Part shown: positions 33,691 to 43,751 of the stretch, one piece after another
Layout of the letters: each line of letters starts with the position of its first letter
Numbering within the stretch: position 1 is the first letter of the stretch
From: Coptis chinensis
Taxonomy: Eukaryota; Streptophyta; Magnoliopsida; Ranunculales; Ranunculaceae
NCBI GenBank assembly: GCA_015680905.1
Contig: CM027381.1
Location: 19,073,501 to 19,137,500 of the forward strand
DNA length: 64,000 bases
Reading direction: 5' to 3'
Made by a program: the position numbers and the translations under genes
Notes under the pieces: generated by a model
The model's input: only the letters and a program-made list of their open reading frames with translations
Database searches by the model: none
What the model was told of the DNA's origin: nothing

Positions 33691-35100
33691 GTGATCTTTA
33701 GGCATAGTCACTTGGTTATCAACTACTCTCCCCGAACGAAGGGTAGTGATCACCTGTAGGTCCCCTTGGTTTATATTACCATTACACTGAATACTTTTTA
33801 TTTCGAAGGCGGTGTTCGTTAACTTAGGATTAGGCACTGCTTGACTTGGAAACACGCCGGTTGGGTTATTATTTTGGTTAGAAGACATGTCAATAACCTT
33901 TTGGCGCAAAGATTGCATCATTTGCATCGTTTGTTTCATCATATTAGAGTTTTGATCATGCTGATCTTTCATCAAGTTGGAGTTTTGTTGCATAATTTGA
34001 TTTTGTTTCTCCAACAAGGTCACTACTACTTTGTTTGTAGATGGTTGTATTGGAATTAAAGCTTGTTGAGCGTTCATGTCTTGATGTTGATAGTTTTGGG
34101 TTATGGATACTAAACCTCTATTCTGGTCACCTAAGTTCCCTTGTCCTTGATGTTGAGTTAACTGGTTGAAGTGTGATGGTTGTGGTGGTGTTTGTGCATA
34201 GACAAGAGGACAATAGAAGTCGGAATGCTCAAGACTACGACAGATATTACAACGAGTAGAGTAAAGGTTCATGACTGGAGTGGGTTGTTGTTGAACAAAG
34301 ATGGCATCTACCTTTTTAGTGAGGGCATCGATAAGAGTTTTAAGCTCGGGATCATGTTTAACCTCAAGAGAAAAAGGAGAGGAGCGGGAGGAATCGTTAT
34401 CTCCCCAATTGTTGTTCTTCTTAGATTGATCTTCTAAGAATTTATAAGCCTCCAAGGCTCCTTTACTAAGAAAACTACCCCCAGTCTTGATATCTAGAAC
34501 CTCCTTATGATAATGTGAAAGCCCTTTGAAGAAAGCACGAACAAGCGTGTCTTTCGCAAGATTATGATGCGGGCATTCAATGAGAAGATCAGTGAAACGA
34601 TTCCAGGCCTCTGAAAAGGATTCATGAGGATTCTGGCTGAAGAAATGAATCTTGTGAAGCATTTCATCTGTCTTTAATGGTGGGTAAAATTGTTCCATGA
34701 ACAATTGAACAAGTTGAGCCCATGAGTCCATAGAGTTTGGCGTTTGGGCAGTTAACCAAGACGCCGCCTTATCGGCTAAGGTGAAAGGGAATACCCTCAG
34801 TTTAATTTGTTCCGCACCAACCGTAGGATGATGGAATGTTGTTATGACTTGTTCAACCCTACGCATGTGCTGATAAGGTTTTTCATGGTCTAAACCATGA
34901 AAAACGGGTAACAAATTAAAAATATTTGGGGGGATTTGGAAATCCCCCACTAGGTCTGCAAGAACGATGCACGACTTAGGGCCATCGTTTAGGGCTTTAT
35001 AAAAATCAGAGAGAGGAGTCTCTTGTTCTTTAGCCATTGATGCAAGTGTAGTGTGTGAAATTCTAGATAGGCGTGTTGTATTTATTTCTACGAAAAACAA
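33673..35100 (-). CDS. Gag polyprotein of E2 (Ty3/gypsy, Athila/Tat-like)
   Basis: The one long intact ORF in the window, 475 codons. The likely start is the second Met, at 35037 (MAKEQETPLSDFYKALNDGP). Then come FNLLPVFHGLDHEKPYQHMR, IKLRVFPFTLADKAASWL, LVQLFMEQFYPPLKTDE, FSEAWNRFTDLLIECPHH, the retrotransposon gag core, and PELKTLIDALTKKVDAI. The zinc knuckle CNICRSLEHSDFYC (C-X2-C-X4-H-X4-C) is near residue 285 of the open frame. A Gln/Asn/Met-rich tail follows, typical of this lineage. Gag assembles the cytoplasmic virus-like particle and packages RNA. The frame ends YK* at 33673, and a second frame (33690 to 33234) carries on. Confidence 0.93.
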   Translation of the reverse strand: MFFVEINTTRLSRISHTTLASMAKEQETPLSDFYKALNDGPKSCIVLADLVGDFQIPPNIFNLLPVFHGLDHEKPYQHMRRVEQVITTFHHPTVGAEQIKLRVFPFTLADKAASWLTAQTPNSMDSWAQLVQLFMEQFYPPLKTDEMLHKIHFFSQNPHESFSEAWNRFTDLLIECPHHNLAKDTLVRAFFKGLSHYHKEVLDIKTGGSFLSKGALEAYKFLEDQSKKNNNWGDNDSSRSSPFSLEVKHDPELKTLIDALTKKVDAIFVQQQPTPVMNLYSTRCNICRSLEHSDFYCPLVYAQTPPQPSHFNQLTQHQGQGNLGDQNRGLVSITQNYQHQDMNAQQALIPIQPSTNKVVVTLLEKQNQIMQQNSNLMKDQHDQNSNMMKQTMQMMQSLRQKVIDMSSNQNNNPTGVFPSQAVPNPKLTNTAFEIKSIQCNGNINQGDLQVITTLRSGRVVDNQVTMPKDHPRNYK

Positions 35101-36181
35101 GCCTGATTATATTAGAATTAAAACTCCTCTGACAGAAGAGGCGAGGAGTGGAAGAAGGAGTACCTGAATGCCTCCTTGCTACACGTTTGAATAGCGTCTT
35201 GTATACTCGATCTCAGTGTATTTAATAAGTTAGAAACACTGAGTAACTTGAAGAAATAAAAATTTGCATTTACCTATGAAAATTGGGCTGTTCACACTGA
35301 ATTTTCCTTCGAGGGCGCGGGTGCCCTCTGTTTTGTCGAATGTCCAGTGTTTTGGGCGCGGGTCGCGCTCCAGGGTTTTCAAGTTTTAGGCCTTTTATCG
35401 TACTCCAAAAAGTTTGAAATTTTTACAGTAATTTGCTAAGACATCTATCAAGTAGCCTGTAAAATTTCAGATCAATCGGAGCTATGAAACTCCCTCTACT
35501 GCCCTGCAAAGTTTGCAAAACAGTTTTCGGATACAATACAAACAACCGAATGGTTAACCCAGCAAAACAAAGCCAAAAATTTCCAAATTTTTACTGGAGA
35601 CTCCTGACAGATCCTTCTTGTTCCTGTAAAACTTTTAGAGCAATTGGAGTTCTACAACCTCTCCTTATCGGCTGGTGTTCCAGATGATAAGTGTTTGCAA
35701 CACTGCAGAAACACACTGGAAACACTCTACTATTTCGGTGGTCAAAACAAATAAAAAACTCGTAAAATTTTTACTACAAACTCCTGACTTAGGATAGATA
35801 CTCCTGTAAAAATTATAGAATTTTTAGAACTCCCTAAGTAACCTTACTCGCCTGTTTTTCAAGAATATACGGTGTGAAAACTGAAATGCAGCACTGTAAA
35901 GATCGTATTTTTTTCACAAGGTAAAACAACTTTGAAAAATCTGAAAATATTCCAGTAAATCAACAACACATTAATTATTATTTATGAAAATTTTCAGAAT
36001 TTTCGAAAATTTAGAAATACCTTCACCGCAGTGTTTTTTCTGTGAATGTGAATCCTATGCCTAAACTGAAGCGATTGAAGCAGTTCGAAAATTCAAGAAA
36101 TAAGAATGAAAAATTAAAAGGGTGGGTGGGTAGAGAATGGGGATTGCCCTTGGATTCAAGCAATTGAATTCTTGTCATGAA
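35101..36181 (-). other. 5' leader of E2
   Basis: About 1.1 kb between primer site and gag with no ORF on the sense strand. It includes a GC-rich tract at 35310-35375 (GAGGGCGCGGGTGCCCTC and GGGCGCGGGTCGCGCTC) like the tract upstream of the 3' ORF remnant. Several CTCCTGACTTA/CTCCTGACAGATC-like words repeat with similar spacing (about 35602, 35788). Confidence 0.5.
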
Positions 36182-36201
36182 CGAGACTAAGATGGCAGCC
36201 A
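36182..36201 (-). promoter_or_regulatory. Candidate primer binding site of E2
   Basis: On the minus strand TGGCTGCCATCTTAGTCTCG begins two bases after the LTR end. Spacing and TGG start fit a tRNA primer site; the tRNA is not identified. Confidence 0.5.
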
Positions 36202-36203
36202 TT

Positions 36204-37382
36204 TGGGATAAAAGTGATTTTTCGATTCTAACTATCTATGCGTAAACACAAATAATCAATTTACGTAAATACGTGTTTATATCAATATTCCTACTCTCAA
36301 TAACGAAGTAATATATTAAAGTCAGGATTCGTTCCACTCTTAAACCCTCAAGACTTAATTAGAATTCAACTACTCGATACAATGAACAATGGTGAACAAT
36401 GAGAGTAGTGTGTGATGTGAAATTTCTAATATCATTATACTATCATTTCTATATGAAATTGAATACAACATAATCTAAAGATTCTAATTTTATGAAATTT
36501 AACTAAACAATAATCCAACCCAACATCAATAACTACGAAATGACTAACAACCAAGAAATGAAATTAGATTTAAGTAATAGATAAATGACAAAATCGAATT
36601 TGATCAATAATAAACTACTTTATTTATCTAATGAAGCAATAACAATATTTTAATACTTTAAATTAAAACAAGGGAAATGAAAACTAATTAAAATGGAGAT
36701 TTAATTCTAGATCTAAAAATTATTCTAGATCTATCTTTTTCTAACCCTAAACTCCATTAACATTAGCTTCCTAACCTAACTTATTTTCTAACCTAACTAT
36801 CTACCATTAACAAAGAGCTAAGCTTTTGTTTTTATATGTTCAGATCCAAAAATTGTGCATGGGCTTGGAGCCACGTTTTGGGCAAGAGAATCAGGCCCAA
36901 AACCCAATACTTTTAGTCCAAAAAGGCCTCTTCAGCTACAGTTGACTTCGACATAATTTTTGTCCACTTCTGCTCCTCTGATTGGGCTAAGGCTTAGACC
37001 ATTGGAAAGCTCTTTCCGAGCCGGTCGTTTTGACGTAAGGTATGCCCAATTCCGAGGTCTGAGTCCAAAGATATGGTCTTTGGAAGTTCTGTTGACTTTG
37101 TGCAATTTTGTTTACGCCGCGTGGACTTTGACTTTTCATCTTTTGACCGGGCTTTACAGAGGCTTTGTCTTCTTGGAAATTGGCCTTTAATCACAGAACT
37201 CCTTAGCAACCGACCTTTACTCCTTTATCTCGCTAAAGTGGCACATTTCTGCACATAATGGACTTTGAAGCCTGAAATGCATAAAAACACGTAATCAGTA
37301 TTAACTCTTACTTATTATTCACATAATTGGTCTAAAAGTACGATTGTTAAGGGGTTAAAACTACAGTTTTGAGCTCTTATCA
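36204..37382 (-). repeat. 5' LTR of E2
   Basis: 1179 bp, 97% or so identical by eye to 28050-29226. Its inner end reads TTTTATCCCA on the minus strand where the 3' LTR has TTTTATCA. Confidence 0.95.
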
Positions 37383-37387
37383 TCCAC

Positions 37388-38092
37388 CGTGGACGATGAG
37401 GTCCGAGTTCAACTTGGGGGCAAACTGAGCTGCCTCCATCATCTCCAGGGCAGCGGCTCTTTGTGTTAGGTGGGGTTCCGGATTCGTGGACCACAACTCT
37501 CTATACCTACCATCACCGCCCAAAGGATGGAGCCAGCATAGATGATGGGTTGTTTATTGTGGTTTATCAATCATCCCGTTTCATATTCTAATGGTACGGT
37601 ATGTACAGGAGTTTACAACTTGTTGTTTATGGCTTTTATAGCTAGGGTGTTAGGTTGTTCATGGCTATTGATAAATTTTATTTGTGGCGTTGAATATATA
37701 TGGAACCTAGTATATTTTGAGTCTGGTAGCCGAGTGGCTTCCCTACATAGGTACCCACCTCGTAGAGTTTTATGTTTAAGATGTGGATTGTTGTTTTATT
37801 TCCCAACCACATGCATATGCTGGAGTGTGCTTGGTGTGATATGGGGGATATGTTCAATGTTGGACCCTTACATATGTCGGTTACAAATAGGCAGATGCAG
37901 GAATTGCAAGATGAGAATGAGTGGCGCTATAAGGTTATTAGGTTTATGAAATGCTGAAAATTCAGAAGAGATGTTGCCAAATTTTTTCTAGAAAGGTCAC
38001 GTCTTAGGTATATTTGTTTGAGTTTTGGAGTGCTACCAGTCAAGTTCTTCTCGGGTCCGCCGTCTTCATCGACAGACCCGAGAGGGGGCATC
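37388..38092 (+). other. Right internal part of element D and its polypurine tract
   Basis: It resumes the tandem array (about 37408-37457), then has about 580 bp with an ORF at 37542-37949 that I do not recognise; a second frame (37772-37957, MFKMWIVVLFPNHMHM...) overlaps it. Either could be another captured fragment or chance. CTCGGGTCCGCC (38052) and GACAGACCCGAG (38071) form an inverted repeat just before the polypurine tract GAGAGGGGGCATC (38080-38092). Confidence 0.5.
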
Positions 38093-38094
38093 TG

Positions 38095-38344
38095 TGTGAG
38101 CCATATTCATGACCACGAACATCACAACTAAGAGGAGCATTAGAGAGACAAGTGGGCCTCGGATGGTATTGGGCCCAAGAGATGGGCCCAAAGAGAAAGG
38201 GCCCAGTAACTTTGACTTAAAGGGGGATGAGGAGAGAGAGGAAAAGGGGGGGGGGGGAAAGAAATGGAGGGCAGTGAAAGGACGGAGGAAGAACGGATAG
38301 TGAAGGGACATCCAAGATTAGAGGGTATGAATCGGGTTCATACA
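38095..38344 (+). repeat. 3' LTR of element D
   Basis: 250 bp, matching 25159-25440 but without its internal duplication and with a G-run near 38247. It ends GGGTTCATACA, after which LINE ORF1 sequence resumes. Confidence 0.88.
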
Positions 38345-38857
38345 GCGACAGAAGCACACATCCTCATTAACACAGGCAAAAGTTCACCCTCTCGAGTGAA
38401 TGATACTTCTACTGAGAAAAGCTTGGCTGAGATTGAAGAAGAGACAATTGCTACTATGAGTCCTACATCCATTAGTAGTAGCTCAAGTATTTTGGCTCCG
38501 GAAGTCTCTCCTGGGAAGAAACTTGCAGACTCATAAGCGGAAAAAATTCTAAAATATATAGGGGCCTTGACCACTCATGAGGAAGAGAGACCCCTGGATC
38601 TAGAAATCTCAGCACCTTCCAGATGGGCAGATTCGACAGAGGAAGTGGAACTAGAGGAACAAGGTAAAAACGTTGAAGGTCCAATGTCAGCTACTCGGGA
38701 AGGACAAGGACATAATACCAACAGTGGATTGAAACCATAGTGGCAGCTTCAGTAGCTGACTCCCCCATCCACTAGGTCCAGATCAAGGTCAAGGATTGGA
38801 AAGAGGGTGAATTAAAGGTGTTAAACCTTTCTATTCAATAAAACTCCAATATTCGCA
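38345..38857 (+). pseudogene. LINE ORF1, second part
   Basis: Continues the low-complexity acidic and Ser-rich tail of ORF1 after element D: TEAHILINTGKSSPSRVNDT, then TIATMSPTSISSSSSILAPE. After a stop near 38534 there is LDLEISAPSRWADSTEEVEL. It ends shortly before the ORF2 ATG. Confidence 0.7.
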
Positions 38858-41800
38858 ATGAGGTGCATCTTTTGGAATATTAGAGGTTTCGGAAATGACA
38901 AAATGCAGAATCGATTATCGAAGTTAATCAATAAATGGGATCCTAATATTTTTAGCATAGCTAAACCAAAGATCAATCCTCAGGATATGTCTATGTCTTT
39001 TCTCCAATCACAAGGACTGAGTACAAATTTTCATCATAACTCAGAACAAAGTCAGGTTCCTAATCTATGGCTGTTTTGGAAGTCATCTATCACTCCTCCT
39101 AACCTCTTACATTGCTCATAGCAACATCTCACAGTGGAGGTAAAGGGTGCTCTTATCACAATAATCCATGCCCATTGTATATATATACAAAGGAGGCAAC
39201 TATAGGCAGAATTACAGCATATCAGTATTGCTAATATCCTATGGGTCTTACTAGGGGACTTCAATGATTATTTGAGTTACTCTAAAAAGGAAGGGGGTAA
39301 CAGACCATCAGCAGCGGTCATGAATGACTTTCGAGAATGTGTTAGTAATTCCCATCTTATGGAAGTCCCTTGCAATGGATTTCACCACACATGGTGGAAT
39401 AAACAGGTGGGGAGATTTAAAATTGTGGGAAAACTGGATAGAATGTTTTGTAATGTTCTATGGAGTTCCAAATACCCAGGATGGAACTACAAAGCTTGCA
39501 ACAAAGTTTGTTCGGATCATTCTCCTTTAGTGGGGTGCAGCATAGATATTTCGAAACCCAAGAATATACCATTCAAATTCTTTAATATGTGGTGTTCTTA
39601 TCCTTCCTTCAGAGACGTTTGTCCAACAGAGTTGGGAAGCTCCTATCCTAGGACACTCGATTTTTGTTCTGACCCAAAAGTTGAAGAGATTAAAAGGGGC
39701 TCTGAAGAGATGGAACATAGAAGTATATGGCAACATCAAAGCTAAGGTGGAAGAGGAATCACGGATACTAGAACAGATGCAAGAACAATTTGATCAAGGA
39801 AACATGTCCGAGGTTTTCACTATGCAAATGCTGGATCAAGAAAACAAAGTGGAGGGGTTGCTGGAGCAAGAACAACGATTTTGGAGGCAGAAATCGAGAT
39901 CAAAATGGGATAACGATTATGATAGAAGTACGAAATTCTTTCATGCATGCCCAAGCCAGTCTCAATAGAAGTAAATCAATGATCACCGAAATGAAAAATA
40001 ATGAAGGGATTACTATGGACTCTCAAAAAGAGATTGGAGAATTCTTGGTCAAACATTATTCAGAGAAATTCAAAAAAGTTGAGCATGACATCAACTGGGA
40101 CCTTATTCACACAATGCCTCAACTCATCTCTGAAACAGACAATGTATCTCTTTCAGCACTGCTAATAGCTCAAGAAGTCAAAGCAGCAATTTTTCATCTT
40201 AATGCAGATAGTTCTCCAGGGCCAGACGGCTTCACTAGGTTCTTCTTCCATCACTGCTGGGACATAGTGGAACATGATCTAGTAAGGGCGATAAGCTATT
40301 TTTTCATGAGGTTTAGATTACCCATTGGTTTTAATTCTAACTTCATAGTTTTAATTCCAAAAGAAAAAAATGCAAATCAGGTGAATAAATATAGACCTAT
40401 ATGCCTTTCTAATTTTGTTTACAAGGTGATCACTAAGCTTCTTGCTACAAGATTAAGTCCACTGGCAGAACGGATTATCAGTAAGGAGCAATATGGATTC
40501 ATTCCGAACAGAAACTCACAGCAAGCTATTGGTTTAGCCTTGAAACTAATCAGTGAACTTCAAACTCCCAGACACAAAGGTAGCATTGCCATAAAGATTG
40601 ATATCTCTCAAACCTTTGACACAATGGATTGAGAATTCTTATGGGCAGTACTCTAGTAATTGGGATTCTGCGAGACATGGATATAATGGCTTAAAGGTGC
40701 ATTTGCAACCAATTCTTTATTTATCATGCTCAATGGAGTCCCCCAAGGTTATTTTACAGCATAAAGAGGTCTTAAGTAGGGTGACCCCCTCTCTCCCATG
40801 TTATTTGCTCTGGCCGAAGATTGTTTAAGTAGAAATATCAGCCAACTGGTTCATGAGAAGAAGCTACTTTTAATGGTGGTGAATGTGAAATATTGTAGCC
40901 CTTCGCATCTTATGTTTGCGGATGATGTGTTCTTATTCAGCAATGCTCACTTGAAATGCATCAAGCAACTAGTTAAGACTTTGAACAGTTATCAGGACTC
41001 CTCTGGACAGCTCATCAACAAGGACAAATACAAGCTCTTTCTCAGTCCTATGAACAATAAAAGAAATGCCCTTATTCAAGGGACTCTGAACATCAATGAA
41101 GGTACCCTACTAGAAAAATATCTTGGGGTACCTCTCATCAAGGGGAAAGTAACTAAAACGACTCTAACTCCTTTGGTGGATAAAATCAGAAAAAGAGTCT
41201 CAGGGTGGGCTGGGAAACTGCTATCATTCAGAGGAAGGGCCGTGTTGGCAAGACAGGTTCTCAACAGTATCCCTGTTCACAACATGGCCATTTACAAATG
41301 GCCAATCTCAGTGATAAAAGAATGTGAAACCATTATCTGGAACTTTATATGGAGTGGCAATCCAGCGGAAAGGAAGGAAATCACGGTCTCTTGGGATAAA
41401 TCATGCAAACCAATTGAAGAAAGAGGTTTAGGGATCAGGCAACTCAAAGATATTAACCTCTCTATGCTTATGAAATAAGCCTGGTGCTTGCTCACAGAGG
41501 AAGGGGATTGGTCAATGTTCATGAGAGGTAAATATATAAATAGAGCTGGTGGATGGTCCAACTACAAAACCTCAACAGTCTGGAAAGGAATCAAATGGGC
41601 TTTTACCGAAATGTCCCCTCTACATGGACGGGTGGTTGGTAATGGAGAATCTATTAATCTTTGGAGGGAGAATTAGTTAATGCAAAAGCCAATTTGTGAG
41701 TATTTCCAAGAGGAAAGAAAGGAAATCATGAAATTTCAATCAAGACTCTGTGAATATATTCAAGATGATAGATGGTAGTTCTCTACTGAAATGACTCAAG

Positions 41801-42975
41801 TACTACAGCAGTTTGGAATTGAAATTTCTTCAATACCACAGCCGAATAGCTCTAAAGAAGATTCCAAAATCTGGATAGCTTCTACTACAGGGCAATTCAC
41901 AGTGTTAGTGGCACATGAAGCAATCATGAAAAAAGTCGCCAAACCACCATGGTGTCCATTCATTTAGAATACTAAAGTCATTCCCAGAACACAAGGAATC
42001 GCATGGAAGCTTACACATGGGGCAGCTCATACTGATGATCAGCTACAGCGAAGGAAAATTCAGCTCGCCTCACGATGTTGCATTTGTCTAAACCAAGCGG
42101 GATCTCTGGCTCATGTCCTACTCCAATGCTCTTTCGCTAAGAAAGTATGGAGATATGCAAGGGAAATCTTCAACATTTAGAATGAGCTGGAATCTTTTAA
42201 TGATGTGCAACAACAGAGTAAGCACTATAGTTCACTGATATTGGACATGTGGAAAGAATGCTCTTTGACAGCCATGGTAAACCTCTGGAAGAATAGGAAC
42301 AAGGTGTTGTATGATGCTAAGGAGTCAAGTTTCAAGAAAGTGACCTTTTTTATCAGGAGAGCAACAATAAGAGCCCACCACAAGTCATCAGGTCAAATAG
42401 AGAATTCAGTACATGATCTCAAGGTACTGAAATGCTTTAATCTTCAACACAAACTCTGCAAATCCCCCAAAATCTTTGAATGTTATTGGCTCTTACCTAC
42501 TCCGGGAATTCTTAAGATTAACATTGACGGATGCTCGAGGGGAAATCCAGGGAGGTCGGGATGGGGTTTGGTCCTCAGAAATTATAAGGGGAATTTTCTT
42601 GGTGCAGCAGCAGGTGGAATGGGCATAACGACTAACTACTTGGTTGAAACCATGGCAATTGTGCAAGCCATTAAAAAAGCTTTGGAAATGGGTTGGAGAT
42701 ATATATGGGTGGAATGTGATTCCTCCTCGGTGGTTAAAGCTTTCCAGAATAATACTGTGCATTGGAGATTCAAGCATATGTGGTGAAGGATGGAGGATGC
42801 AGCTGCATGGATCAATGTCACTTCAATATGGAGAGAGACTAACTTGGGAGCTGATAGCTGTGCGCGACATGGAGCTGCTCTTCTTCAAGGAGAAAGTATG
42901 TGGTGGGACTCTAGACCTCCTTTCATGAAGAATTTAGAGAACCACTATACTATCTATTTCAGATTTCTCAACTAA
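38858..42975 (+). pseudogene. LINE ORF2: endonuclease, reverse transcriptase, RNase H (broken)
   Basis: It starts MRCIFWNIRGFGND, the EEP endonuclease N-terminus. LLGDFNDYLSYSKKEGG (about 39247) and CSDHSPL (about 39514) are the endonuclease GDFN and SDH catalytic motifs. Reverse transcriptase follows: SPGPDGF, FIVLIPK, YRPICLSNFVYKVITKLL, QYGFIPNR, KIDISQTFDTMD, GDPLSPMLFALAEDCLS and the catalytic FADDV (about 40916). Then come LEKYLGVPL, the zf-RVT part (CCICLNQAGSLAHVLLQCSFA, about 42075), and RNase H: DGCSRGNPGRSGWGLVLRN, ETMAIVQA, VECDSSS, then ETNLGADSCARHG. Frame changes lie near 39680, 39945 and 40640-40790, and stops near 39119, 40630, 41476 and 42784. The protein would nick target DNA and copy LINE RNA in place. 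Confidence 0.93.
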
Positions 42976-43108
42976 AGTCTCTTGTACTAGGAAAGATACA
43001 CATTTGTTGTTGTTACCTTTCCTTAGCTACTCTTTTCTAATTAATTTTCATTTCCATGTAACACTTATTCTTTTATTATTAATCAATTACCTTTTAGTAA
43101 AAAAAAAA

Positions 43109-43686
43109 AGTAATTTAGGAACATTAAAGCCAAAAAGAAAAACCCTTCTCTCACCCTTTCTTAAATATTTGTTTTTCCCCATTCTCATAATAGAAGATTC
43201 TTAATACAACACTAGTCATGTGATTTTCTATAACACAGGCAAGGGATTCCACATAAACCAACCCTTAGAAGTATGCAATCTCTATTTTTCTAAGGGCGGT
43301 TTGAGGATCAGTTATGTGTTACTAAGGGTCACCCATATCACCATGATATTCGTACAAGATATCTTAAGTCTTGTACAGTAAATCCCCCAACACACATAAC
43401 TGAAGCCACAGTCTGACTGGATTAGGTTAAATAAAGAGCCCACATGAAAATTGCCTAAGATCACCTGTTATGGTTTGTTTTTCAAACTTAGCTTTTGAAA
43501 TCACAGCTTTTGTATGAGTTATCTTTAAAACATATCTACATAGTTTTTCAAAAACTTGAAGATATAAAAATTTAAAATCTTACATCCCAGAGTAACCAAA
43601 ATGATACTAGATAAAAGTATGACTTTATTCTCTTGTATAAACCCTCTATATGGTTAGCGATAAATTTAGATTGAGAAAAACAACCC

Positions 43687-43751
<65 letters not shown>

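Larger units (their letters stand above)
28050..37382 (-). mobile_element. Element E2: complete gag-only element of the E1 family
   Basis: On the minus strand: 5' LTR 37382-36204, primer site, leader, gag (35100-33673), post-gag segment, 3' ORF remnant, conserved noncoding module, polypurine tract (about 29243-29227), 3' LTR 29226-28050. A perfect 5-bp TSD TCCAC flanks it (28045-28049 and 37383-37387). The total is 9333 bp. No protease, reverse transcriptase, RNase H or integrase is present. The LTRs differ at about 3% of positions by eye, so it is young relative to B. E1 keeps pol, so E1-like copies may have mobilised it. Confidence 0.93.
25159..38344 (+). mobile_element. Element D: short-LTR non-autonomous retroelement with captured host genes
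   Basis: LTRs at 25159-25440 (282 bp) and 38095-38344 (250 bp) share TGTGAGCCATATTCATGACC and end ATCGGGTTCATACA. The 5' LTR is followed at once by the primer site TGGCGCCGTCTGTGGGGA, and the 3' LTR is preceded by the purine tract CCCGAGAGGGGGCATC. Without E2 the internal region is about 3.3 kb. It contains a polyamine-transporter copy, a PPR fragment and a 60-bp tandem array, but no gag or pol that I can see. I see no convincing 5-bp TSD (left CAGTT, right GCGAC). It is inserted in LINE ORF1. Confidence 0.85.
23040..43108 (+). mobile_element. L1-type LINE with RNase H, split by element D
   Basis: Its own sequence is about 23040-25158 and 38345-43108, 6.9 kb, a normal length for a plant L1. 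Order: 5' UTR with repeats, ORF1 (zinc-knuckle RNA-binding protein), ORF2 (endonuclease, reverse transcriptase, zf-RVT, RNase H), short 3' UTR, A-run of 11 at about 43099-43109. The 5' edge is not sharply defined and I could not confirm a TSD. It is inserted in the internal region of B and is interrupted in ORF1 by element D. Both ORFs carry several stops, so it is dead. Confidence 0.85.

Noticed and set aside
37728-37765. GTAGCCGAGTGGCTTCCC resembling a Leu/Ser tRNA D-arm
   Set aside because: No anticodon or T-arm sequence at the expected spacing.
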